Below, one piece after another: positions 43,838 through 52,091 of a DNA stretch of 54,817 bases; position 1 is the stretch's first letter; each line of letters opens with the position of its first letter. Source of the stretch: an uncultured Prevotella sp. Its GTDB lineage: Bacteria > Bacteroidota > Bacteroidia > Bacteroidales > Bacteroidaceae. Under the pieces are notes generated by a model. It was not told the origin of the DNA and did no database searches. It worked only from the letters and a program-made list of their open reading frames with translations. The stretch is taken from the NCBI GenBank assembly GCA_900768785.1, contig CAAGEG010000034.1:1-54817 (forward strand). Direction: 5' to 3'. Position numbers and translations under genes: made by a program.

Positions 43838-46810
43838 TTAACCACCGCTAAGAGCCGGTTTCATAACAACACCCACACCCTTTCTGCCATTAAGTCCAAT
43901 AAATAATGGTGTATCAAATTTCACTATTCTGATAAACTCAGATTCATAAACAGCAGGTTGAGCATCCAGATAATCCAAATCATATAGCCCATCTTTAGAG
44001 AACGGATTTATAGTGAAATACCCTACACCAAAAGAAGTCAGATTCTGGAAAAAGTGTGTACCCTGGCTTGGTTCTATACGGTAACCGGAAAGCGATGATT
44101 CGCATATCAATTTGGCATTGCAGATATCAGGCCATTTAACAGGTATTCCGAGTGCATTGTCACTTGAGCCCCAACGTCCGGGACCTATAAGAATATAAAA
44201 CTCTTCACGGTCTGCAAAGCCTTTATTTACCTCGCTAAGTTCACGTGCTATTGCCGGATTATTCATGGAATTAAAGTGTTGCGGACGAACATACACAATC
44301 GTACTAACACCATCTATATTTCCATGTCCAAGAGAAGTGTTGCTCTTCAAAATCAATTTTTCATCAGGGATTTCCATTATGGAATTATCCACAATTTCCT
44401 TCTTGTCTATAATCGGACGAATTTGTAGCCAATACAGTTTACCTTTTGATTCTCCGTTTGGATTTATCATTCCTGCAAACTCTATTTCCACCGGGCGTTG
44501 CATTTCTTTCTGCCCTTCAGTAAGCATAAATTCTATGGACTTTGCAAGTGGAAACATGTCATGTTGCAACACATTGGCAAAAGTCACCAGTTTTCTGCCC
44601 GGACCGGCATCAGTATCGCGAATATATTGGTCGTACGCATCATACGTGGAAACCATATATTTCAGATACCCTTTCTTTCCAAAATCCTGAACAGAAGCAC
44701 GGTGAATATTAAAACCGTCATTAACGCAGAAACTGGATTCATCTACACTTTTCATATCCAGTGCATAGAAATCTCTCTGCGTGTCACGGAGTGCAAGGTC
44801 CAAAGTTGATGTTTGCAGAATTTTCCCCGGATGACGTGGAGAGAAACGCAAACTCAAATTGCCGTCAACTATGTATTTTCCAAGCCCTACTGCAATTTCT
44901 GCCACACCATCTTCCGTTTGCTCCTCGCCTATAGGATAATAGTTTAATGAGCGACCTACGCCGGAGAATGAAGGGAAATAATAACCCTCAACTTCTTTAC
45001 CCACAACTTCCTGAATAATAACAGCCATTTTTTCTTGGTCTATCACATTACTTGTGGCTGTCATATATGCTTTAGAATCTGCATAAAATACAGATGCATA
45101 AACGCTTTTAATTGCATCACTGAGCATTTGCAGCATCACTTTCTTATCTTCCACATTTGGTATCATATATGTGGAATAAATGCCGGCAAACGGTTGATAA
45201 TGTGAATCTTCAAGCAAACTGGAACTGCGAATTGCAAGCGGGGTATGAACCACATCAAATAGTGCAAGAAAATCTTCATTAAGTCTTTCCGGCAATTTTG
45301 CTGCTATAAAATGGCGGAGAATTTCTTCATCGGGAGCAGGACTGAGTGCAATGGGATATAGGTCATTGCTTGTCATAAACTCATCAAAAATATCCGTACA
45401 CAACACAACAGTCCTTGGAATAGATATAGTTATTCCACCAAAATTGTCGCATATCGGGTGCTTTTTAATTATGGAATCCACGAATGCCAATCCCCTACCC
45501 TTGCCTCCAAGTGAACCTTGACCTATACGTGCAAAATTTGCATAGTCATCAAAACGGTCTTTCTGGAATATTGCAACGACACCTCTGTTTTTCATCTTGC
45601 GGTACTTTACTATCAAGTCGAAAATAAGTTGTCGTACCTTAGGAGCTTCGTCCATTGTCATAAACCTATGGTCTTTTATCACGTCCGCTATAGGGAACAT
45701 AGCGCGCGAGTAAAACCATCGTGATAAGTCATTCCTCGAGCAGTGATAGTAAAGGACATCATCCGGAATCTTGAAGATATTTTTCTGCATTTCCACAAGG
45801 TTTCGGATTCGCATAAACTCTTTGCCGGTATTTGGGTCTCGCATAATAAAATCCCCGAAACCGAAATTTTCCATAATGGCTTTACCCAAATCCACAGAGA
45901 GTTTTTTACTTCCTTTGTCAAGGAATATACCGTCAAACTCGCTCATGTGTTTTTCGTTTTCAAGTTCCGTAGATTCCACAATTATAGGCAAATACGGGTC
46001 TTTTGAACGCATATAGTTTGCCAAGCGTATTCCGGCTTTACGATCCTTAACGTTTTCTCGCTTAAATGAAACATCACTGATAACACCCAGAATGTTTTGA
46101 CCATATTTTTCGTATAATTCCATTGCTTCCTCATAGTTTCGAGCAAGCATCACCTTTGGTCTTCCACGCATACGGAGCATCTTTTCGTGCTCATTCAGTG
46201 CCTCTGTTGAGAAAACAAGCGACTGCTTGAGAAGGAACTTATATATGTGTGGCAGTATGGAAGAATAGAAACGTATGGAGTCTTCCACGAGGAGTATCAT
46301 TTGAACACCTACCACATTCACATCGTTTTCCGCATTCATTTTGTCCTCAAGCAGTTTAATGATAGCCAACAGCAAATCCACGTTTCCCAGCCATGAGAAA
46401 ACGTAATCTACGGCAGACAAATCTTCCGTAGAAATTCTTCGCGAAACTTCTTTGGAGAATGGTGTAAGCACAACGAATGGTATATTCGGATGTTCTGCCT
46501 TAATATCTTTTGCTACAGTAAATGTTTCCGAAATATCGCTACCCGGCATTGCTATTATCAAGTCAAAATTTTTTAACGACAGTGCATGGAGGGCATCAGA
46601 AATATGTGCCACACGAGTCACTCGTGGTGGAGAACTCAAATTAAGTGATACATATTCGAAATATAATTGTTCTTCAACACGTCCGTCTTCTTCCATTATA
46701 AAAGCATCGTATGGTGACGCAATAAGCAACACGTTGAAGATTCTTCGTTGCATCAAATCCTGAAATGCTGTATCTTTAAGATACATTTGGCTTAAACTAT
46801 CCTCATTCAT
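43838..46810 (-). CDS. receiver-domain protein fused to a PEP-synthase-like nucleotide-binding domain
   Basis: About 990 aa from the ATG at 46810. The longer frame begins with a TTG at 46834 that sits inside the -7 promoter box, so I reject it. Residues about 20-165 look like a degenerate receiver. Residues about 172-330 look like a functional one (ILLVEDS, phospho-acceptor in VISDVSF, PIIVEST, FLDKGSK). Then comes a PEP/pyruvate-binding ATP-grasp domain as in PEP synthase and PPDK (GQGSLGGKGRG, then AIRSSSLLEDSHYQPFAG) followed by a long C-terminal part. I see no phosphohistidine swivel domain or PEP-binding barrel, so it is not a normal PEP synthase. A signalling or phosphotransfer role is inference. 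It is convergent with the sensor gene with no gap. Confidence 0.85.
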   Translation of the reverse strand: MNEDSLSQMYLKDTAFQDLMQRRIFNVLLIASPYDAFIMEEDGRVEEQLYFEYVSLNLSSPPRVTRVAHISDALHALSLKNFDLIIAMPGSDISETFTVAKDIKAEHPNIPFVVLTPFSKEVSRRISTEDLSAVDYVFSWLGNVDLLLAIIKLLEDKMNAENDVNVVGVQMILLVEDSIRFYSSILPHIYKFLLKQSLVFSTEALNEHEKMLRMRGRPKVMLARNYEEAMELYEKYGQNILGVISDVSFKRENVKDRKAGIRLANYMRSKDPYLPIIVESTELENEKHMSEFDGIFLDKGSKKLSVDLGKAIMENFGFGDFIMRDPNTGKEFMRIRNLVEMQKNIFKIPDDVLYYHCSRNDLSRWFYSRAMFPIADVIKDHRFMTMDEAPKVRQLIFDLIVKYRKMKNRGVVAIFQKDRFDDYANFARIGQGSLGGKGRGLAFVDSIIKKHPICDNFGGITISIPRTVVLCTDIFDEFMTSNDLYPIALSPAPDEEILRHFIAAKLPERLNEDFLALFDVVHTPLAIRSSSLLEDSHYQPFAGIYSTYMIPNVEDKKVMLQMLSDAIKSVYASVFYADSKAYMTATSNVIDQEKMAVIIQEVVGKEVEGYYFPSFSGVGRSLNYYPIGEEQTEDGVAEIAVGLGKYIVDGNLSLRFSPRHPGKILQTSTLDLALRDTQRDFYALDMKSVDESSFCVNDGFNIHRASVQDFGKKGYLKYMVSTYDAYDQYIRDTDAGPGRKLVTFANVLQHDMFPLAKSIEFMLTEGQKEMQRPVEIEFAGMINPNGESKGKLYWLQIRPIIDKKEIVDNSIMEIPDEKLILKSNTSLGHGNIDGVSTIVYVRPQHFNSMNNPAIARELSEVNKGFADREEFYILIGPGRWGSSDNALGIPVKWPDICNAKLICESSLSGYRIEPSQGTHFFQNLTSFGVGYFTINPFSKDGLYDLDYLDAQPAVYESEFIRIVKFDTPLFIGLNGRKGVGVVMKPALSGG

Positions 46811-46831
46811 CGGGCAAAAATTTTTAACACG

Positions 46832-46839
46832 CAAAAATA
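46832..46839 (-). promoter_or_regulatory. -7 promoter box of the receiver/PEP-synthase-like gene
   Basis: TATTTTTG followed by C on the minus strand is a perfect -7 box. The ATG at 46810 lies 22 bp downstream. This excludes the upstream TTG as the start. Confidence 0.7.
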
Positions 46840-46964
46840 CTAATATTTTTCTTTTCTTTTGCTAATAACTTCAGTAGTCACCTATGAATTAGAACTATAA
46901 TAAAATGTTTCATTGTTGTTAAATTTTTAGTTTAAGAAATTATGCATACATATTTAATTTATAA

Positions 46965-48791
46965 TCAATCATCTGAATAATGTCGGAGTACACGACGATA
47001 GGAATTAAAGATTTTGGACTTGGACACAAAGCCCACATATTTACCTTTATCAACTACCGGCAAGTTCCAAGCTCCCGTATCATCAAAAATTTTCATAACA
47101 CGTTCCATAGATTCATTTATTTCAATTTTTGCAGGAGGAGCACTCATAAATCGGCGGACGTACATTCGCTTATATAAGTCCGGACGGAACATAATATTGC
47201 GGATTTCATCAAGCAAAACCACACCTAAAAGCGTTCCTTTAGAGTCAATAACAGGGAATAAGTTTCTATTACTCTTGGAGATGACATCTACCATTTGCTT
47301 TAGATTCATATCCGGGTTTACAGTCATAAAATCCTGCTCAATTACGCTATCCATTTTAAGCAACGTAAGCACAGCTCTGTCTTTATGATGAGTTAGCAAT
47401 TCGCCTCTTTGAGCAAGACGCATAGTGTAAATGCTAAACGGCTCGAAAAGTTTTATTGTTCCATAAGAAATTGCCGATACAATAAGCAGTGGCAGAAATA
47501 GGTCATAGCCTCCGGTCATTTCTGCGGTAAGGAAGATTGCCATAAGCGGTGCATGCATTACTCCGCTCATCACTCCCGCCATGCCAATAAGTGCAAAATT
47601 CTTTATAGACAAATCAAGTCCGGGTACAAAATTATTCAGCAGAAACGCAAAGAAAAATCCTGTCATACAGCCCACATAAAGTGAAGGTGCAAATGTACCA
47701 CCTACTCCGCCTCCTCCATTTGTGGCTGATGTTGCAAACGCCTTAAAAAGCACTATACAACCAACAAAAAATAATATGAACCAGTTATTTCCACCATCGG
47801 AATAAAAGATCGAACTTTCAACTATTGAAGATGGTTCACCACCAAGCAAACCGTTTATTGAGGAATAACCTTCGCCGTAAAGCGGTGGAAAAAGGAAAAT
47901 AAGTCCGGCAAGAATTATTCCTCCTATCAGTCCTCGCTTCCATTGCGATGTAAGTTTTTTCTTGAAAAAGTTTTCCATCATATTCATCACTCGTGTAAAA
48001 TATAGCGAAACAAGTCCGCAAAGAACACCGAGGAGAATTACAAATGGAATACGCTGCATAACAAATTTTTCGCTCTGTACAAAGAAAAATTCCAAGTCGT
48101 AACCGGTAAAAATATATGCCAATGTTGCGGCTGTGACGGATGAAATAAGAAGCGGCATTACGGAAACCGTTGTCAAATCAAGCATCAGCACTTCTATCGT
48201 AAAAAGCACTCCTGCTATAGGAGCCTTGAAGATACCTGCAATACCGGCAGCTGCTCCACATCCCACAAGAATCATCAATATTCGCGGCGACATCTTGAAA
48301 AGTTGCCCGAGATTACTTCCTATTGAAGCACCGGTTGCCACAATAGGACCTTCCGCTCCGACAGAACCGCCAAAACCAATCGTCATAGCGGAAGCAATCA
48401 CGGAGGAGTACATATTATGGGGTTTCAAACGACTCTTATTCTGAGAAATAGCATAAAGCACACGAGTTACACCATGTGATATGTTATCTTTAACGAAGAA
48501 GCGAACGTATGCCGTTGCAAGGATAATACCTATAAACGGATAAATGAGGTACATATAGTTTGCACCTGTTATTTCAATGTGGCTTGTAAGATTGGAGGAA
48601 ATGAGGTGAATAAGAAATTTCAGCAACAATGCGGCAATTCCACCAAAAAGACCTGTGAGAAACGCCAAAAAAATAACGAAGGATTTCTCTTTGACATGCT
48701 TTTCTCTCCAAAGGAGAAACCGCATCCATAGGTCTGTCTTTCTGGTATCTGCTGCAGTTTCGGTAGTCGTTGTCGTTTGTGTTTCAGTCAT
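46965..48791 (-). CDS. ClC-family chloride channel/transporter with CBS domains
   Basis: 608 aa: a ClC membrane domain of about 18 helices and a C-terminal CBS pair (about 470-600). The gating glutamate is present, Glu147 in GSVGAEGP, as is the anion-site motif GGTFAP. Where E. coli ClC has the inner proton glutamate (Glu203), this protein has Val201 (FTIEVLM), as in ClC channels. The usual GSGIPE is altered to ISHGV. So it may be a chloride channel or a differently coupled exchanger. The first codons overlap the tsaC stop (ATGA), so they form a two-gene operon. Confidence 0.9.
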   Translation of the reverse strand: MTETQTTTTTETAADTRKTDLWMRFLLWREKHVKEKSFVIFLAFLTGLFGGIAALLLKFLIHLISSNLTSHIEITGANYMYLIYPFIGIILATAYVRFFVKDNISHGVTRVLYAISQNKSRLKPHNMYSSVIASAMTIGFGGSVGAEGPIVATGASIGSNLGQLFKMSPRILMILVGCGAAAGIAGIFKAPIAGVLFTIEVLMLDLTTVSVMPLLISSVTAATLAYIFTGYDLEFFFVQSEKFVMQRIPFVILLGVLCGLVSLYFTRVMNMMENFFKKKLTSQWKRGLIGGIILAGLIFLFPPLYGEGYSSINGLLGGEPSSIVESSIFYSDGGNNWFILFFVGCIVLFKAFATSATNGGGGVGGTFAPSLYVGCMTGFFFAFLLNNFVPGLDLSIKNFALIGMAGVMSGVMHAPLMAIFLTAEMTGGYDLFLPLLIVSAISYGTIKLFEPFSIYTMRLAQRGELLTHHKDRAVLTLLKMDSVIEQDFMTVNPDMNLKQMVDVISKSNRNLFPVIDSKGTLLGVVLLDEIRNIMFRPDLYKRMYVRRFMSAPPAKIEINESMERVMKIFDDTGAWNLPVVDKGKYVGFVSKSKIFNSYRRVLRHYSDD

Positions 48792-49372
48792 TTTCTCAAA
48801 ATTTTAATTACACCACCGGAACTTACTTTTATCACACAAGATGGTTGTGAAGGAGTGGTATCATTGCGTCTTGTTGTAGCAATATAATCTACCGCAGACT
48901 TGATTTCTTCACTTATTTCCGAGAAAAAGCGTGCTGTCGGCTCTCCACTGACGTTTGCTGAAGTAGATACCAGCGGACGACGAAGTGCACGGCACAATTT
49001 TCGTGAAAATTCATCTGTCGTGACACGGATTCCAATACTTCCGTCTTCCGCCACCAGTTCTCGTGCCACATTTCGGGCACCATCGTAAACGATAGTTGTG
49101 GGACGAACTGCCACATCTATGAGCTGCAAAGCCACATCCGGAACCTCCTCAACATATCTGTCAATTCGTTCCGCAGAATCCACAAGAACTATCATTGCCT
49201 TGCTGTCGGCACGTTTTTTAATTTCAAAAATCCGTTTTACTGCTTCACTACGAGTAGCATCACAGCCTATTCCCCAAACAGTATCTGTGGGATACAAAAT
49301 CACACCTCCACGCTTGAGAACTTCAAGTGCGGCGGCTACATCTTCGTCTATATTCTTAATTTCTTTCGTCAT
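48788..49372 (-). CDS. tsaC: threonylcarbamoyl-AMP synthase (Sua5/YrdC/TsaC family)
   Basis: Makes threonylcarbamoyl-AMP from threonine, bicarbonate and ATP, for the t6A37 tRNA modification. It has a YrdC fold with GGVILYPTDTVWGIGCDA at the N-terminus, the KKRADSKAM lysine/arginine motif and STSANVSG. The frame is open from 49402, but the -7 box TACTTTTGC lies at 49379-49387, so translation must start at the ATG at 49372, giving 194 aa. The resulting mRNA leader is only a few bases. It is coupled to the ClC gene. Confidence 0.93.
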   Translation of the reverse strand: MTKEIKNIDEDVAAALEVLKRGGVILYPTDTVWGIGCDATRSEAVKRIFEIKKRADSKAMIVLVDSAERIDRYVEEVPDVALQLIDVAVRPTTIVYDGARNVARELVAEDGSIGIRVTTDEFSRKLCRALRRPLVSTSANVSGEPTARFFSEISEEIKSAVDYIATTRRNDTTPSQPSCVIKVSSGGVIKILRK

Positions 49373-49379
49373 TCCACCG

Positions 49380-49387
49380 CAAAAGTA
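49380..49387 (-). promoter_or_regulatory. -7 promoter box of the tsaC-clc operon
   Basis: TACTTTTG followed by C on the minus strand; perfect match. It ends only 7 bp before the tsaC ATG, so the transcript is likely leaderless or nearly so. Confidence 0.65.
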
Positions 49388-49503
49388 GTCACAAAAATTC
49401 AAAAAGCCACAAATCTTGTAAAATTTTTTTCTACATATACCGGAATTTGAATTATATTCACTTTATTTTCCATAATTATTGCCCTTATATGAATTAAATT
49501 GAG

Positions 49504-49511
49504 TATTTTTG
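49504..49511 (+). promoter_or_regulatory. -7 promoter box of the TPR-dut gene group
   Basis: TATTTTTG followed by C is a perfect match, 29 bp upstream of the ATG at 49541. A TTG at 49479-49481 is a possible -33 element at a wider spacing than usual. Confidence 0.6.
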
Positions 49512-49540
49512 CATAAGAAATCAGACAATAGATGCAATAG

Positions 49541-51583
49541 ATGAAATTTCTAAGATATATCACCATAATTATCGTCTTTCTGCTCCCGTTTGCAGGTAAA
49601 TCACAGATAAATACAGAGCAGGTTCTGCGTGTAGGACAAAACGCCCTATACTTTGAGGACTATATGCTCTCCATTCAATATTTTAACCAAGTAATACAAG
49701 CAAAACCATATCTTGCTCAGCCATATTTCTTCCGTGCCATTGCAAAGTTGAACCTGGAAGACTATGCCGGTGCGAAGGAAGATGCCACACTCGCTATTGA
49801 ACGAAACCCTTTTATCACTGATGCTTATGAAGTACGTGGTGTTGCTCTTCAAAATATGGGTAAACTTGAAGAGGCTGTTGCCGATTACGACAAAGCACTT
49901 TCCCTCCTTCCTGAAAATAAGGGGATACTTTTCAACAAAGCTCTTGCTGAAGAAGAACTGAAAAACTACGATACCGCACAAGAATGTTATTCTCAGCTTC
50001 TCAAAGCACACCCTCGTTTTGACAGTGGCTACATTGGTCGTGCCAGACTTTACCTTGCACAGAGCGACACAATTTCCGCACTTGCAGACTTGGATAAAGC
50101 TATAGAGCTGAATAAAAACGCCATAAACGCATACGTTATCCGTGCTGATATCTCCATAAAGCGTGAAAAGGACTATGAGCGTGCACTGGAAGATATGAAT
50201 GAGGCTATAAAACTACAGCCACATTATGCGGGGTTCTTCATAAATCGTGCATTCTTGAGGTATAATCTTGATGACTATTTCGGTGCTATGGCAGACTATG
50301 ATTATGCTATCAGCCTTGACCCGACAAATGTTGTGGCATACTTTAACAGAGGTTTGCTCCTTGCAGAAGTTCACGGCAACGACCGTGCTATTCAAGACTT
50401 CACAAAAGTATTACAATTGAATACTGATGATTATCGTGCACTTCTGAATCGTTCTCGCCTTTATGAAGAAACCGGAAACTATAATCTCGCTATTGAAGAT
50501 TTAAACAAAGTAATTGCACGTTTTCCGGATTTCTACGGACTTTATTTTTCTCGCATGGGAATCTACGAAAAAATGGGTGACAGGAAAAATGCGGAGAAGG
50601 ACTACAACAAAGCCATGGCTCTTTCCAAACAAATTGATGAAATTGCAGAAAAAGGCAGAGAAAAAGCTCATAACGACAGCATTGAAATGGAAAGACAGGA
50701 AAGAGAAAACGACATTCCTGAAGAACTGGTTACAAAAAGATTTTCAACACTTCTCACTATTGAAAACGAGCATAACGTAGATGAAGTTTACAACAATAAG
50801 AGCATACGAGGTAAGGTTCAAGACAGAAATGTGAATATAAAACTATGCCCAATATTCATGTTGTCTTACTATGCCACTACAAATCAACTCAAAGAAACAC
50901 CATACTACATCAAAGAGGTTGACGACGTGAACAGCACAAGGCTTCTCCGTCAGGTTCTTCAGGTAACGGATGAAGATTCTCCTATAACGGATGAAGAAAT
51001 CATTCAGCAGCATTTTGCTTCTATAGAATATTACAACTCATATATTGCCACACATACGCCAAGAGCTATTGACTACTTTGCTCGGGCTATGGATTTTATG
51101 ACAATACGCAATTATAAAAACGCTATTGAGGACTTCACTCGTGCTATAGAATTAACGCCGGACTTTGTCCCCGCTTACTTTATGAGAGCTATTGCCAAAA
51201 ACAAACTCTCAATTCTTGAACGAGACCAAGCCCCGGCGGAAGCAAATTCACCGGAAGAATTCACTCCGGCTAATGCGAAACTTCAAGCAGAATTACGTGA
51301 AATAATCAGTGACTACGACAAAGTAATAGAGTTATCACCACAAATGGCTTTTGCTTACTACAACAAGGGTGTGGTTCTCGCAGAAGCCGGTGACAATACA
51401 TCTGCTTTATCTCTATTCTCTACTGCCATTTCACTTAAATCGGACTTTGGTGAAGCATATTATAACCGCGGCTTTATCTATATGCAACTCGGGCAACGAC
51501 AAAAAGGCAGTGACGACCTCTCAAAAGCCGGTGAATTAGGAGTTATTCCATCTTACAATCTCATGAAACGAATGACCAGATAA
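49541..51583 (+). CDS. exported TPR-repeat protein
   Basis: 680 aa. A signal peptide ends near GKSQ (residue 22). TPR repeats fill residues about 25-370: the 34-residue pattern recurs (YFRAIAKLNLEDYAGAKEDA, YDKALSLLPENKGILFNKAL, YFNRGLLLAEVHGNDRAIQD). There is a lysine/glutamate-rich linker near 370-400, a non-TPR stretch, then more TPRs (MTIRNYKNAIEDFTRAIELT, AYYNKGVVLAEAGDNTSALS). Likely a periplasmic scaffold. It is separated from dut by 43 bp and may be co-transcribed. Confidence 0.9.
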   Translation: MKFLRYITIIIVFLLPFAGKSQINTEQVLRVGQNALYFEDYMLSIQYFNQVIQAKPYLAQPYFFRAIAKLNLEDYAGAKEDATLAIERNPFITDAYEVRGVALQNMGKLEEAVADYDKALSLLPENKGILFNKALAEEELKNYDTAQECYSQLLKAHPRFDSGYIGRARLYLAQSDTISALADLDKAIELNKNAINAYVIRADISIKREKDYERALEDMNEAIKLQPHYAGFFINRAFLRYNLDDYFGAMADYDYAISLDPTNVVAYFNRGLLLAEVHGNDRAIQDFTKVLQLNTDDYRALLNRSRLYEETGNYNLAIEDLNKVIARFPDFYGLYFSRMGIYEKMGDRKNAEKDYNKAMALSKQIDEIAEKGREKAHNDSIEMERQERENDIPEELVTKRFSTLLTIENEHNVDEVYNNKSIRGKVQDRNVNIKLCPIFMLSYYATTNQLKETPYYIKEVDDVNSTRLLRQVLQVTDEDSPITDEEIIQQHFASIEYYNSYIATHTPRAIDYFARAMDFMTIRNYKNAIEDFTRAIELTPDFVPAYFMRAIAKNKLSILERDQAPAEANSPEEFTPANAKLQAELREIISDYDKVIELSPQMAFAYYNKGVVLAEAGDNTSALSLFSTAISLKSDFGEAYYNRGFIYMQLGQRQKGSDDLSKAGELGVIPSYNLMKRMTR

Positions 51584-51626
51584 TACACAGATTTTAGAAT
51601 AAATAATATTCAAACAAATAAATAAT

Positions 51627-52070
51627 ATGGACAACGTAACAGTTAAAATAATCAATAAGTCCCATCACCCTCTTCCACAGTACGCAACTCCGGATTCTGC
51701 AGGCATGGACCTCAGAGCAAACCTGTTGCAACCTATAGTTCTTGCACCACTGGAACGAGTTCTTGTTCCTACGGGAATCCACATCGAGCTTCCTTTAGGA
51801 TACGAATGTCAACTGCGTCCAAGAAGCGGACTTGCACTTAAGCATGGTATCACACTCGTGAATACACCCGGAACCATAGATGCAGACTATCGTGGAGAAA
51901 TCGGCGTAATCCTCATAAATCTTTCAAACAAATCTTTCACTATCAATGACGGAGAACGCATCTGCCAAATGGTAGTGACGGAATATTCACACGTTGAATG
52001 GCAGGAAACTGACGACATCAGCAAAACCACTCGCGGTGACGGCGGTTTCGGTCACACAGGTGTAAAATAA
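51627..52070 (+). CDS. dut: deoxyuridine 5'-triphosphate nucleotidohydrolase
   Basis: Hydrolyses dUTP to dUMP and pyrophosphate, keeping uracil out of DNA. All five trimeric dUTPase motifs are present: DSAGMDLRA, RPRSGLALKHG, NTPGTIDADYRGEI, GERICQMV and the C-terminal RGDGGFGHTG. 147 aa is normal. It lies 21 bp before a TPR gene. Confidence 0.98.
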   Translation: MDNVTVKIINKSHHPLPQYATPDSAGMDLRANLLQPIVLAPLERVLVPTGIHIELPLGYECQLRPRSGLALKHGITLVNTPGTIDADYRGEIGVILINLSNKSFTINDGERICQMVVTEYSHVEWQETDDISKTTRGDGGFGHTGVK

Positions 52071-52091
52071 AAGACCATTTTTTCTTTCACA

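Noticed and set aside
43852..43866. GAGCCGGTTTCATAA, one mismatch from the MITE-like element's end
   Set aside because: It lies inside the 3' coding end of the receiver/PEP-synthase-like gene (MKPALSGG in the reverse frame), reads as normal protein there and shows no further similarity to the element.
43061..46763. Many long antisense frames opposite the sensor and receiver/PEP-synthase genes
   Set aside because: They mirror well-supported coding sequence on the other strand, lack promoters and have no recognisable domains.
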